The notes: generated from the letters alone by a model not told the origin. A stretch of DNA of 64,000 nucleotides from Pseudomonas moraviensis (GCF_900105805.1 NZ_LT629788.1:310001-374000); one strand, 5' to 3'. Numbered from the stretch's first letter, positions 8,976 to 17,658 are shown. Numbers and translations: made by a program.

Positions 8976-11591
8976 ATGAAAAGCGCAGAAATCCGTGAAG
9001 CCTTCCTTCGCTTCTTCGAAGAGCAAGGCCACACCCGTGTAGCCTCCAGCTCTTTGATTCCGGGCAACGACCCAACCCTGCTGTTCACCAACGCGGGGAT
9101 GAACCAGTTCAAGGACTGCTTCCTGGGCCAGGAAAAACGTGCGTACACCCGTGCCACCAGCAGCCAGAAATGCGTGCGCGCCGGCGGCAAGAACAGTGAC
9201 CTGGAAAACGTCGGTTATACCGCGCGTCACCACACGTTCTTCGAAATGCTCGGCAACTTCAGCTTCGGCGACTACTTCAAGCACGACGCGATTACCTTTG
9301 CCTGGACCTTCCTCACCGGCGTGCTCAAGCTGCCGAAGGAAAAGCTCTGGGTCACCGTCTACGCCACCGACGACGAAGCGTATGACATCTGGACACAGAA
9401 AATCGGTGTACCGGCCGAGCGCATGATCCGTATCGGCGACAACAAGGGCGCGCCTTACGCCTCCGACAACTTCTGGACCATGGGCGATACCGGCCCGTGC
9501 GGCCCGTGCACCGAGATCTTCTACGATCACGGCGAGCACATCTGGGGCGGCCCGCCGGGCTCGCCGGAAGAAGATGGCGACCGCTACATCGAGATCTGGA
9601 ACAACGTGTTCATGCAGTTCAACCGCACCGCCGATGGCGTGTTGCATCCGTTGCCAGCGCCGTCGGTGGACACCGGCATGGGCCTGGAGCGGATCAGTGC
9701 GGTGATGCAGCACGTCAATTCCAACTATGACATCGACCTGTTCAAGAACCTGCTGAAGGCTTCGGCGCAAGCGATCGGCTGCGAAAACGGCGATCAGTCG
9801 TCGCTCAAGGTCGTATCCGACCACATTCGTTCCTGCGGCTTCCTGATCGCCGACGGCGTGCTGCCGTCCAACGAAGGTCGCGGTTACGTGCTGCGCCGGA
9901 TCATCCGTCGCGCCTGCCGTCACGGCAACAAGCTCGGCGCCAGCGGCAGCTTCTTCTACAAGATCGTTGCGGCGCTGGTCGCCGAGATGGGCGAAGCCTT
10001 CCCGGAACTGAAGAAGCAGCAAAGCAACATCGAGCGCGTGCTCAAGGCTGAAGAAGAGCAGTTCTCCAAGACCCTGGAGCACGGCCTGAAAATCCTCGAG
10101 CAGGATCTGGCCGAGCTCAAAGGCACCGTGGTGCCGGGCGACGTGGTGTTCAAACTCTACGACACCTACGGTTTCCCGATGGACCTGACCGCCGACATCG
10201 CTCGCGAACGCGGCCTGACCGTCGACGAAGTCGGCTTCGAGCGCGAGATGGAAGCCCAGCGCGTTCGTGCACGTTCGGCCAGCTCGTTCGGTCTGGACTA
10301 CAACACCCTGGTCAAGGTTGATGTAGCCACCGAATTCACCGGTTACGCCGCCACCAGTGGTTCGGCAAAAATCGTCGCCATCTATAAGGATGGTCAGTCG
10401 GTCGACGTGCTGAGCGAAGGTCAGGAGGGGGTGATCGTGCTCAACCAGACGCCGTTCTACGCCGAGTCCGGTGGCCAGATCGGCGACTGCGGTTTCATTC
10501 AGGCCGGCGACAGCCGTTTTGACGTTCGTGATACCACCAAGACCGGCGGCGCGTTCCTGCACCACGGCGTGCTGGCCTCGGGCAGCCTGACCATTGGCGC
10601 GCCGGTGCAAACCCACGTCGATGCCGAAGTGCGTCACGCCACCGCGCTGAACCACTCGGCCACCCACTTGCTGCACGCCGCCCTGCGTCAGGTGCTGGGC
10701 GAGCACGTGCAGCAGAAAGGCTCGTTGGTCGACAGTCAGCGCCTGCGTTTCGACTTCAGTCACTTTGAAGCGATCAAGCCAGAGCAGATCAAGCAGCTGG
10801 AAGACATCGTCAACGCCGAGATTCGCAAGAACTCCGCGGTTGAAACCGAAGAAACCGATATCGAAACCGCGAAGAACAAAGGCGCCATGGCGCTGTTCGG
10901 CGAGAAGTACGGCGACAGCGTGCGCGTGCTGAGCATGGGCGACTTCTCCGTCGAACTGTGCGGCGGTATCCACGCCAACCGTACCGGCGACATCGGCCTG
11001 CTGAAAATCATCAGCGAAGGCGGTGTGGCATCGGGCGTGCGTCGTATCGAGGCAGTTACCGGTGCTGCAGCACTGGCCTACTTGAACGCGGCGGAAGAAC
11101 AACTCAAGGAAGCGGCCAGCCTCGTCAAGGGCAGCCGCGACAACCTGATCGACAAGCTCTCGGCGGTACTTGAGCGCAACCGTCTGCTGGAGAAACAACT
11201 CGAGCAGTTGCAGGCCAAGGCTGCCAGCGCTGCGGGCGACGATCTGTCGGCCTCGGCGGTGGACGTCAAGGATGTGAAGGTGCTGGCCGCCCGTCTGGAC
11301 GGTCAGGATGGCAAGGCGCTGCTGGCGCTGGTCGATCAGCTGAAAAACAAACTCGGCCGCGCAGTGATCCTGCTCGGCGGTGTCCATGAGGAAAAGGTCG
11401 TACTGGTTGCAGGCGTAACCAAGGACCTGACTGGCCAACTCAAAGCCGGTGATTTGATGAAACAGGCCGCTGCGGCAGTGGGCGGGAAGGGCGGTGGTCG
11501 TCCGGACATGGCGCAGGGCGGTGGCGTCGATGCCGCAGCGCTGGATGGCGCACTGGCGCTGACCGTTCCATTCGTCGAGCAGGCTTTATAA
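8976..11591 (+). CDS. alaS: Alanyl-tRNA synthetase
   Basis: An 871-residue class II synthetase charging tRNA-Ala. The start MKSAEIREAFLRFFEEQGH at 8976 is the canonical N-terminus; an in-frame extension to 8910 is not family-like. The catalytic core occupies the first ~440 residues (FTNAGMNQFKDCFLG, GDTGPCGPCTEIFYD, DTGMGLERI). The editing domain carries HSATHLLH near 560-564 and CGGIHANRTGDIG. A coiled-coil and C-Ala domain follow. The order alaS-lysC-rsmA is conserved in Pseudomonas. Confidence 0.98.
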   Translation: MKSAEIREAFLRFFEEQGHTRVASSSLIPGNDPTLLFTNAGMNQFKDCFLGQEKRAYTRATSSQKCVRAGGKNSDLENVGYTARHHTFFEMLGNFSFGDYFKHDAITFAWTFLTGVLKLPKEKLWVTVYATDDEAYDIWTQKIGVPAERMIRIGDNKGAPYASDNFWTMGDTGPCGPCTEIFYDHGEHIWGGPPGSPEEDGDRYIEIWNNVFMQFNRTADGVLHPLPAPSVDTGMGLERISAVMQHVNSNYDIDLFKNLLKASAQAIGCENGDQSSLKVVSDHIRSCGFLIADGVLPSNEGRGYVLRRIIRRACRHGNKLGASGSFFYKIVAALVAEMGEAFPELKKQQSNIERVLKAEEEQFSKTLEHGLKILEQDLAELKGTVVPGDVVFKLYDTYGFPMDLTADIARERGLTVDEVGFEREMEAQRVRARSASSFGLDYNTLVKVDVATEFTGYAATSGSAKIVAIYKDGQSVDVLSEGQEGVIVLNQTPFYAESGGQIGDCGFIQAGDSRFDVRDTTKTGGAFLHHGVLASGSLTIGAPVQTHVDAEVRHATALNHSATHLLHAALRQVLGEHVQQKGSLVDSQRLRFDFSHFEAIKPEQIKQLEDIVNAEIRKNSAVETEETDIETAKNKGAMALFGEKYGDSVRVLSMGDFSVELCGGIHANRTGDIGLLKIISEGGVASGVRRIEAVTGAAALAYLNAAEEQLKEAASLVKGSRDNLIDKLSAVLERNRLLEKQLEQLQAKAASAAGDDLSASAVDVKDVKVLAARLDGQDGKALLALVDQLKNKLGRAVILLGGVHEEKVVLVAGVTKDLTGQLKAGDLMKQAAAAVGGKGGGRPDMAQGGGVDAAALDGALALTVPFVEQAL

Positions 11592-11681
11592 GACGGCTCG
11601 CCGGGCCCGCAGTCCAGTGGCGGCCCCGGCGACTGTTGGAAAGATTATTGGGCGCCCTTCATGGGCAGAGGCGGCTTTGAA

Positions 11682-12923
11682 ATGGCTTTGATCGTACAGA
11701 AATTTGGAGGCACCTCGGTCGGCACTGTCGAGAGAATCGAGCAGGTCGCCGACAAGGTTAAGAAATTCCGCGATGCCGGCGATGACCTGGTGGTTGTGCT
11801 GTCTGCAATGAGCGGCGAAACCAACCGTCTGATCGATCTGGCCAAGCAAATCAGTGGCGAGGCGCAACCGGTTCCGCGCGAGCTGGACGTGATCGTTTCC
11901 ACCGGTGAGCAGGTGACGATTGCCCTGTTGGCCATGGCGCTGATCAAGCGCGGTGTGCCGGCGGTGTCGTACACCGGTAATCAGGTGCGGATCCTGACCG
12001 ACAGTGCGCACAATAAAGCGCGTATCTTGCAGATTGATGACCAGAAGATTCGCGGTGATCTGAAGGCCGGTCGCGTGGTGGTTGTCGCCGGTTTCCAGGG
12101 CGTCGACGAGCACGGCAACATCACCACCCTCGGGCGTGGCGGTTCCGATACCACTGGCGTGGCGCTGGCGGCAGCCTTGAAGGCGGATGAATGCCAGATC
12201 TACACCGACGTCGACGGTGTCTACACCACCGACCCGCGTGTGGTGCCTGTCGCTCAGCGTCTGGACAAGATCACCTTTGAAGAGATGCTGGAAATGGCCA
12301 GCCTCGGTTCCAAGGTGCTGCAGATCCGTGCGGTGGAATTTGCCGGCAAGTACAACGTACCGCTGCGCGTACTGCACAGCTTCAAGGAGGGTCCGGGCAC
12401 CCTCATTACTATTGATGAAGAGGAAACCATGGAACAGCCGATCATTTCCGGCATCGCTTTCAACCGCGATGAAGCCAAGCTGACCATCCGTGGCGTGCCA
12501 GACACCCCGGGTGTGGCGTTCAAGATTCTCGGCCCGATCAGTGCCGCGAACATCGAAGTCGACATGATTGTGCAGAACGTCGCGCACGATAACACCACCG
12601 ACTTCACCTTCACCGTGCACCGCAACGACTACCAGGCCGCACAGACCGTGCTGGAAAACACCGCTCGCGAGATCGGTGCCCGTGAGGTGGTTGGCGACAC
12701 CAAAATCGCCAAGGTCTCGATCGTCGGCGTCGGCATGCGTTCCCACGCAGGCGTGGCCAGCCGCATGTTCGAATCCCTGGCGAAAGAAAGCATCAACATC
12801 CAGATGATCTCGACGTCGGAAATCAAGGTTTCCGTAGTGATCGAAGAGAAGTACCTGGAACTGGCCGTGCGCGCGCTGCACACGGCTTTCGAACTGGATG
12901 CTCCGGCCCGTCAGGGCGAGTAA
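11682..12923 (+). CDS. lysC: Aspartate kinase
   Basis: A 413-residue aspartokinase catalysing the first step of the Lys/Met/Thr pathway. It starts MALIVQKFGGTSVG at 11682 after a GAGGCGG; an in-frame ATG at 11661 is less likely. The kinase domain occupies roughly residues 1-245 (SGETNRL, GRGGSDTTGVALAAAL, YTDVDGVYTTDPR). Two ACT domains follow from about 265 to the end (feedback binding of Lys/Thr). Pseudomonas and related enzymes may also make a shorter beta chain from an internal start; this cannot be decided here. A strong terminator follows. Confidence 0.97.
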   Translation: MALIVQKFGGTSVGTVERIEQVADKVKKFRDAGDDLVVVLSAMSGETNRLIDLAKQISGEAQPVPRELDVIVSTGEQVTIALLAMALIKRGVPAVSYTGNQVRILTDSAHNKARILQIDDQKIRGDLKAGRVVVVAGFQGVDEHGNITTLGRGGSDTTGVALAAALKADECQIYTDVDGVYTTDPRVVPVAQRLDKITFEEMLEMASLGSKVLQIRAVEFAGKYNVPLRVLHSFKEGPGTLITIDEEETMEQPIISGIAFNRDEAKLTIRGVPDTPGVAFKILGPISAANIEVDMIVQNVAHDNTTDFTFTVHRNDYQAAQTVLENTAREIGAREVVGDTKIAKVSIVGVGMRSHAGVASRMFESLAKESINIQMISTSEIKVSVVIEEKYLELAVRALHTAFELDAPARQGE

Positions 12924-12935
12924 TCCGATTCTGTG

Positions 12936-12968
12936 AAGGGCGCGGTCTGACCGCGCCCTTTATTTTTT
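12936..12968 (+). terminator. Intrinsic terminator of lysC
   Basis: An 8-bp GC stem (GGGCGCGG/CCGCGCCC) with a small loop, followed by a T-rich run. Confidence 0.92.
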
Positions 12969-13110
12969 GAATGGCGCGGGCCCTGAACTGTTCTTTTGCT
13001 CGCGCTGGTCAATACTCAGGCATGTAGGGCTACGATCGCTGCGGTTGTAGGTCGGGTGCCTTTTTTTTGCAGACTGTTGTCCCTGAAATGAATGGCGTAA
13101 GGAGAAAGGT

Positions 13111-13299
13111 ATGCTGATTCTGACTCGTCGGTGCGCGGAAAGCCTGATTATCGGTGACGGCGAAATCACCGTGACCGTGCTCGGCGTCAAAGGAAACCAG
13201 GTGCGTATCGGCGTCAACGCTCCGAAAGAGGTTGCGGTGCACCGTGAGGAAATTTACCTGCGTATAAAGAAAGAGAAGGACGAAGAACCAAGCCATTAA
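13111..13299 (+). CDS. rsmA: Carbon storage/secondary metabolism regulator RsmA (CsrA family)
   Basis: A 62-residue RNA-binding translational repressor. The sequence MLILTRRCAESLIIGDG, the GNQVRIGVNAPKEVAVHREEI core and a basic/acidic tail are typical of CsrA/RsmA. A homodimer binds GGA motifs near ribosome binding sites and is titrated by Gac-controlled small RNAs. The GacS C-terminus lies at the far end of this window. The ATG follows AAGGAGAAAGGT. It has its own upstream gap of 188 bases after the lysC terminator. Confidence 0.97.
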   Translation: MLILTRRCAESLIIGDGEITVTVLGVKGNQVRIGVNAPKEVAVHREEIYLRIKKEKDEEPSH

Positions 13300-13318
13300 T
13301 TTTTATCGATTTTTATGT

Positions 13319-13347
13319 TTGCAAACGGGGAAGAAGCTGGTTAATAT
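13319..13347 (+). promoter_or_regulatory. Sigma-70 promoter of tRNA-Ser
   Basis: TTGCAA at 13319-13324 and TAATAT at 13342-13347 with a 17-base spacer, 14 bases before the mature tRNA. It overlaps the region just after the rsmA stop. Confidence 0.65.
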
Positions 13348-13361
13348 ACGCCCCGTGTTGC

Positions 13362-13452
13362 GGAGAGCTGGCCGAGTGGCCGAAGGCGCTCCCCTGCTAA
13401 GGGAGTACACCTCAAAAGGGTGTCGGGGGTTCGAATCCCCCGTTCTCCGCCA
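13362..13452 (+). tRNA. tRNA-Ser(GCT)
   Basis: A 91-base tRNA with a long variable arm. The acceptor stem GGAGAGC/GTTCTCC, the anticodon GCT in the loop CTGCTAA, the T-arm GGTTCGAATC and an encoded CCA (13450-13452) are visible. Reads AGC/AGU codons. Confidence 0.97.
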
Positions 13453-13517
13453 TTATTTGCTTAGTACGTCGTAATCTGGCTTCTTCTGTAAGTTGTTGAA
13501 ATTACTAGAAAAAGTGT

Positions 13518-13545
13518 TTGACATAGAGATTAGACGGCCTATAAT
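13518..13545 (+). promoter_or_regulatory. Consensus sigma-70 promoter of tRNA-Arg
   Basis: Perfect TTGACA (13518-13523) and TATAAT (13540-13545), with a 16-base spacer. A GC-rich discriminator (GCGCGG) follows, typical of stable RNA promoters under stringent control. The first tRNA-Arg begins 15 bases later. Confidence 0.9.
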
Positions 13546-13559
13546 GCGCGGCAACAAAT

Positions 13560-13636
13560 GCACTCGTAGCTCAGCTGGATAGAGTACTCGGCTACGAACC
13601 GAGCGGTCACAGGTTCGAATCCTGTCGAGTGCACCA
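13560..13636 (+). tRNA. tRNA-Arg(ACG), copy 1
   Basis: A 77-base tRNA with acceptor stem GCACTCG/CGAGTGC, anticodon loop CTACGAA (ACG, A34 expected to become inosine), GGTTCGAATC T-arm and encoded CCA. Reads CGN codons. Confidence 0.97.
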
Positions 13637-13708
13637 TTTAAGAGTTATTTGCTGTAAGGTGAGTAACTCGGTTTGAGCCAGTTGTGGTCTGGTCTAAAAA
13701 CACAAAAT

Positions 13709-13785
13709 GCACTCGTAGCTCAGCTGGATAGAGTACTCGGCTACGAACCGAGCGGTCACAGGTTCGAATCCTGTCGAGTGCACCA
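13709..13785 (+). tRNA. tRNA-Arg(ACG), copy 2
   Basis: Identical to the copy at 13560-13636 over the full 77 bases and separated from it by 72 bases of unrelated sequence. Probably one transcript with copy 1; a terminator follows after six bases. Confidence 0.97.
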
Positions 13786-13791
13786 TATACC

Positions 13792-13820
13792 AAAAAGCCC
13801 GCGTTTAACGCGGGCTTTTT
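13792..13820. terminator. Bidirectional terminator shared by the tRNA-Arg unit and the convergent gene
   Basis: A perfect 14-bp inverted repeat (AAAAAGCCCGCGTT with one loop base and its complement), flanked by A and T runs so it works on both strands. The TAA stop of the minus-strand gene (13805-13807) lies at the apex of the palindrome. Confidence 0.93.
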
Positions 13821-14317
13821 GCTGTCCGGGATTTGGCTTTTCCCTTCACACAGCCTCTTTCATCAAAATCAATTTGAGCACTGCGCCCTCGCTTGAGGTC
13901 GTAACGATAGCTTGTGGTCGACGTACGCGTATTGATCTTGTCCGGCTTGCCCAGCGCGCTTTCGACATCCCGCTGGCTCATGCCGACAATGACTCGCCGG
14001 TTAATGATCGCTTCGCGCCGCTGCCTGTTATCGGTCAGGTTTCCACATTTATGCTCGGCACCGCCGATGATGCCCGGTTCGCGTCCGCTGTCTTTAATGC
14101 CGTTCACGGCTTCGTGATTGAACTCCGGCATGATTGCGACCCAGCCGGGAGAATAGGGATGAACCTCCTGAAGCGACAGCTGTTCGCCGACTGCGCAGCT
14201 CATCGATGTAAAGGTGACGCTGCCGTCGGAGGCCTGGCAACGATGAAGTGTGGTGGCCTTGGAAGGCGTGAGGTGGAGCAGAGCGGTCAGTAGAATAAGC
14301 GCGGGTTTTGCTGGCAT
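13805..14317 (-). CDS. Secreted protein with DUF4124-like N-terminus and SmpA/BamE-like segment
   Basis: A 170-residue protein. The ATG at 14317 has GGAGGA seven bases upstream, so it is preferred to an in-frame start at 14347. An N-terminal signal peptide (MPAKPALILLTALLHL...) suggests export. It is followed by LHRCQASDGSVTFTSMSC, resembling DUF4124 modules (two Cys). Later, RRVIVGMSQRDVESALGKPDKINT resembles the GM(T/S)xxxVxxxLGxP motif of SmpA/BamE-like folds. The C-terminus is basic. I do not recognise a specific function; a periplasmic or envelope role is inferred. Confidence 0.75.
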   Translation of the reverse strand: MPAKPALILLTALLHLTPSKATTLHRCQASDGSVTFTSMSCAVGEQLSLQEVHPYSPGWVAIMPEFNHEAVNGIKDSGREPGIIGGAEHKCGNLTDNRQRREAIINRRVIVGMSQRDVESALGKPDKINTRTSTTSYRYDLKRGRSAQIDFDERGCVKGKAKSRTAKSPR

Positions 14318-14538
14318 TCGATGTCCTCCATGACGATCTACGCTCAAGGGTAGTCGCTGCTTTTTCCATTGCCGGTGTGTTTTCTTTTCAAGATGAGTCG
14401 TCGCATTTGCACGGGTCAGGAAGGCGCTCAGGTTTGTTTCGCAAGCGCTTGTTTCAGCCGTGATTTTTTCAACGTTTTAAACCGTCAGGCGTGTATCATT
14501 GCGCCCGTCAGCCCCGCCGGGGCTTATGGAAATCCTCC

Positions 14539-14598
14539 ATGGACTTACCCAGTAGTTGTTCAGTAAACCGTTTCACCAATCATGAATTGACTGATTGA
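14539..14598 (+). CDS. Possible short leader ORF upstream of mgtE
   Basis: An ATG at 14539 opens 19 codons (MDLPSSCSVNRFTNHELTD) ending 40 bases before mgtE. A weak GGAAA precedes it. A GC hairpin (AGCCCC/GGGGCT) lies just upstream near 14510-14524, after a possible -10 (TATCAT, 14494-14499). Mg2+ transporter leaders in other bacteria can encode regulatory peptides, but nothing here proves translation. Confidence 0.2.
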   Translation: MDLPSSCSVNRFTNHELTD

Positions 14599-14638
14599 TC
14601 CTTCCGGCGTGCCCCGCTGCTGGGAGTGGAGTTCGCCT

Positions 14639-16081
14639 ATGTCCGAAATCGAAGTAAAGAAAACTCAGGAAAGCCTGCAGGACCGCCTGGCTCAGGTCGT
14701 CGAGTTGCTGCAGCGCCAGCGTGTCGTTGAAGACCTGACTCATCGTCAGGAAGGTCCGCATCACGACCGCGTGGAGAACCTGGTTCACCGGCAAAACCTT
14801 GTCGAGCTGCAACGCAAGCTCGATGATCTGCACTCCGCCGACGTCGCCTACATTCTCGAAGCCTTGCCGCTGGACGATCGTCTGACCCTCTGGCAACTGG
14901 TCAAGGCCGATCGCGACGGCGACATTCTTCTCGAAGTATCCGATTCCGTCCGTGAAACGCTGATCGCCGACATGGACGATCACGAGCTCCTGGCCGCGGC
15001 CAAGGACATGGACGCCGACGAACTCGCTGACCTGGCTTCCGAGCTGCCGCGAGACGTTGTCCATGAGCTGATGGAAAGTCTGGATAACCAGCAGCGCGAA
15101 CGCGTGCGCTCGGCCCTGTCCTATGACGAGGATCAGGTCGGTGCGCTGATGGACTTCGAGATGGTGACGATCCGTGAGGACGTCAGCCTCGAAGTGGTTC
15201 TGCGTTACCTGCGTCGCCTCAAAGAGCTTCCTGGTCACACCGACAAATTGTTCGTAGTCGATTACGACGGCGTGCTCAAAGGCGTGCTGCCGATCAAGCG
15301 TCTGCTGGTCAACGATCCGGAGAAGCAGGTCGCCGAAGTGATGGCCAGCGATCCGGTGAGTTTCCACCCGGACGAAGATGCCTACGACGCCGCTCAGGCA
15401 TTCGAGCGTTACGACTTGATCTCGGCCCCGGTGGTTGACAAGAACGGCAAGCTGATCGGCCGTCTGACCATCGATGAAATGGTCGACCTGATCCGTGAGG
15501 AAAGCGAAAGCGAAGTCCTCAATATGGCCGGTCTGCGTGAAGAGGAAGACATTTTCGCGTCGGTGTGGAAATCCCTGCGCAACCGTTGGGCCTGGCTGGC
15601 GGTGAACCTGATCACTGCGTTCGTGGCATCGCGGGTGATCGGCCTGTTCGAAGGCTCGATCGAAAAACTGGTAGCGCTGGCGGCGCTGATGCCGATCGTC
15701 GCCGGTATCGGCGGCAACTCCGGCAACCAGACCATCACCATGATCGTGCGCGCCATGGCGCTGGATCAGGTCAGCACCGGCAACACCTCGCGCTTGATGC
15801 GCAAAGAGCTGGCGGTCGGTTTGATCAACGGTCTGGTCTGGGGCGGGGTGATCGGTGTGGTCGCGTACATGCTCTACGGCAGTTGGTCGCTCGGCGTGGT
15901 GATGACGGCGGCAATGACGCTCAACCTGTTGCTGGCCGCGTTGATGGGGGTGTTGATCCCGATGACGCTGGCGAAGATGGGCCGGGATCCGGCGATGGGC
16001 GCCAGTGTGATGATCACCGCAATGACGGACAGTGGCGGCTTTTTCATCTTCCTCGGTCTGGCGACGATCTTCCTGCTCTGA
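14639..16081 (+). CDS. mgtE: Magnesium transporter MgtE
   Basis: A 480-residue inner-membrane Mg2+ channel/transporter. The start MSEIEVKKTQESLQDR at 14639 follows GGGAG. The layout is a MgtE N domain (about 40-150), two CBS domains (about 155-290; VMASDPVSFHPDEDAYDAAQAF), then five transmembrane helices from about 315. The pore segment contains MPIVAGIGGNSGNQTITMIVRA. The cytosolic N and CBS domains sense Mg2+ and gate the pore. A terminator follows. In P. aeruginosa the homologue also affects virulence regulation. Confidence 0.96.
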   Translation: MSEIEVKKTQESLQDRLAQVVELLQRQRVVEDLTHRQEGPHHDRVENLVHRQNLVELQRKLDDLHSADVAYILEALPLDDRLTLWQLVKADRDGDILLEVSDSVRETLIADMDDHELLAAAKDMDADELADLASELPRDVVHELMESLDNQQRERVRSALSYDEDQVGALMDFEMVTIREDVSLEVVLRYLRRLKELPGHTDKLFVVDYDGVLKGVLPIKRLLVNDPEKQVAEVMASDPVSFHPDEDAYDAAQAFERYDLISAPVVDKNGKLIGRLTIDEMVDLIREESESEVLNMAGLREEEDIFASVWKSLRNRWAWLAVNLITAFVASRVIGLFEGSIEKLVALAALMPIVAGIGGNSGNQTITMIVRAMALDQVSTGNTSRLMRKELAVGLINGLVWGGVIGVVAYMLYGSWSLGVVMTAAMTLNLLLAALMGVLIPMTLAKMGRDPAMGASVMITAMTDSGGFFIFLGLATIFLL

Positions 16082-16099
16082 TCATCTGATAACAAATAC

Positions 16100-16126
16100 A
16101 AAGCCCGTCAAATTGACGGGCTTTTT
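16100..16126 (+). terminator. Intrinsic terminator of mgtE
   Basis: AAAGCCCGTCA/TGACGGGCTTT stem followed by TTTTT, 19 bases after the mgtE stop. Confidence 0.9.
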
Positions 16127-16154
16127 CATGGCTGCGAAAACTCAAAACCGAGGC

Positions 16155-16183
16155 AAAAAAAAGCCAGCAATCATGCTGGCTTT
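16155..16183 (-). terminator. Intrinsic terminator of amrZ
   Basis: On the minus strand a 10-bp stem AAAGCCAGCA/TGCTGGCTTT is followed by T8. It lies 18 bases past the amrZ stop. Confidence 0.88.
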
Positions 16184-16200
16184 AATGTGTTCGGTATGAC

Positions 16201-16527
16201 TCAGGACGCGTCTGCGGCCATTTCAGCGTCGTGGGCGATCAGCGACACCAAGGCGTTTTGCTGACGATGCGACAACTGACGGAAGCGTTGCAACAGCTCG
16301 CGCTCGTGCAGCGACAGCTCCGGGCTGTCCAGGCGCATGCTCAGCTCTTCGCCCAGTGCGCCTTCCTGAATAAGACTCTGCTCAAGGCGCGCAATGATCT
16401 CGGAGTTCATGCTGCGATGATGATTGCGAGCCACCTCGGCAATGCGTTCACGCATTCCGTCTGGCAGACGTACGACAAACTTGTCAGCCGTACGGCTGGA
16501 ATAAATTGCCTGTTTCAATGGGCGCAT
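16201..16527 (-). CDS. amrZ: Ribbon-helix-helix transcription factor AmrZ (AlgZ)
   Basis: A 108-residue Arc/MetJ-type DNA-binding protein controlling alginate, motility and c-di-GMP genes in Pseudomonas. It starts MRPLKQA; the RHH region SSRTADKFVVRLPDGMRERIAEVA carries the beta strand that contacts DNA, and HHRSMNSEIIARLEQSL forms the following helix. The C-terminal SPELSLHERELLQRFRQLSHRQQNALVSLI is the tetramerisation region. The order of motifs matches P. aeruginosa AmrZ as I know it. It is monocistronic with its own terminator. In P. fluorescens AmrZ is known to influence flagellar genes, several of which lie within this window. Confidence 0.95.
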   Translation of the reverse strand: MRPLKQAIYSSRTADKFVVRLPDGMRERIAEVARNHHRSMNSEIIARLEQSLIQEGALGEELSMRLDSPELSLHERELLQRFRQLSHRQQNALVSLIAHDAEMAADAS

Positions 16528-16914
16528 ATATTTAACCGGTTAGTTCAGGGGAGCGGTTCTCGGGATTGGCCGCAGGATGTGTGGTAGGACAAGCATCCGG
16601 ACCAATTGGTTCAACCTGAATTGTTAAGAGGCCGGCATCATGCCTCAAAATTGCCAGATCATTGGCGCCAATTCTGTGACAAATATTGAGCCGGGTAAAG
16701 GCGTAATGCCAGCACCAGTTGTCAGAAATGCGGACTGGTTGGAAAACTTTCCATCCATCCATATCGCTGCATGCTTCGACATGCACATCTGTTGATGTCC
16801 GAAGACCTCGGAACGTGCATGCTATGCGGCTCGCTATTCTTATCCCTATGTGTACAGGATAGTGGCAATTTGCCGATTTACTAGAGGCAGGTCCCGTCGG
16901 AGGGCGTTTACAGG
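16528..16914. other. Intergenic region between divergent amrZ and phnN
   Basis: 387 bases holding the promoters of amrZ (minus) and phnN (plus). I see no gene. It is AT-richer than its surroundings. An imperfect sigma-22-like arrangement (GAACCA...TCCTA) may be present on the minus strand but is too degenerate to call. Confidence 0.6.
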
Positions 16915-17484
16915 ATGGATGGCAAGCTTTTTTACCTGATGGGACCGTCCGGTTCGGGCAAGGACAGCCTGATCGACGCATCGCGTGAGCCATTGCGTGA
17001 GTTGAACTGCGAGATCATGCGTCGGGTGATCACCCGATCAGCGGAGTCCGTCGGCGAGGATGCGATTGGCGTGACGCCGCAAGAGTTCGATCGGCAAAAG
17101 CAGGCCGGGGCGTTTTCTCTGGCCTGGCAAGCAAATGGCCTGTCTTACGGCATTCCCATTGAAATGGATCAATGGTTGCGAGGTGGGCGCCATGTCTTGG
17201 TCAATGGTTCAAGAGCAAACCTGCGCCAAGCGATGGAGTTGTACCCGGCCCTCGTGCCGATCCTGCTGACGGTCAACGACGAGGTTCTGCGCCAGCGACT
17301 GCTCAGGCGGGGTCGGGAGACCCCTGAGCAGATCGATGCCAGGCTGGCGCGCAATGCGCTGTTCAAAGACCGCAGATCCAGCGACAGCCCCGTTTATCAC
17401 ATCGACAATTCTGGTGACCTTGCTGACGCTGTTTCCGCGCTACTGGAATTGATTCGGCTCAACGCAGAACCGGATCGAATTTGA
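16915..17484 (+). CDS. phnN: Ribose 1,5-bisphosphate phosphokinase PhnN
   Basis: A 189-residue guanylate-kinase-like protein phosphorylating ribose 1,5-bisphosphate to PRPP. The P-loop GPSGSGKDS spans residues 10-18. RRVITRSAES and the later RLLRRGRETPEQIDARLAR (lid) fit PhnN. There are no C-P lyase genes nearby, so here it is isolated. Its final 26 bases overlap the convergent small gene at 17459. Confidence 0.88.
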   Translation: MDGKLFYLMGPSGSGKDSLIDASREPLRELNCEIMRRVITRSAESVGEDAIGVTPQEFDRQKQAGAFSLAWQANGLSYGIPIEMDQWLRGGRHVLVNGSRANLRQAMELYPALVPILLTVNDEVLRQRLLRRGRETPEQIDARLARNALFKDRRSSDSPVYHIDNSGDLADAVSALLELIRLNAEPDRI

Positions 17485-17638
17485 TCTTGCGCCCGGCGAT
17501 CAGAGCCAGCACGAAAAGCACCGCAAACACGCCACAGCCAACCAGAGGCAAGGTGACTTCCGTCTCCTCGAACAGCGCCAGATGGGTAACGCCACTCAGT
17601 AAAGCGAGGATCAGAAATCCTGTCGCCGATTTGGACAT
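17459..17638 (-). CDS. Small two-helix membrane protein
   Basis: A 59-residue hydrophobic protein, start ATG 17638 (MSKSATGFLILALLSG) with AGGAG seven bases upstream. Two transmembrane segments (SATGFLILALLSGVTHLALF and LPLVGCGVFAVLFVLALIAG) are followed by a basic tail (GRKIKF). It lies 20 bases downstream of the small exported protein on the same strand and probably forms an operon with it. Its 3' end overlaps phnN tail to tail. No function is recognised. Confidence 0.7.
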   Translation of the reverse strand: MSKSATGFLILALLSGVTHLALFEETEVTLPLVGCGVFAVLFVLALIAGRKIKFDPVLR

Positions 17639-17658
17639 GTTGTACTCCTGAAGATATT

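Noticed and set aside
8973..11438. 821-codon open frame on the minus strand opposite alaS
   Set aside because: A shadow of the GC-rich codon use of alaS; the translation has no domain pattern and alaS is certain.
16532..16993. 153-codon minus-strand frame across the amrZ-phnN intergenic space
   Set aside because: No RBS, no family-like features, and it overlaps the phnN start; most likely chance.
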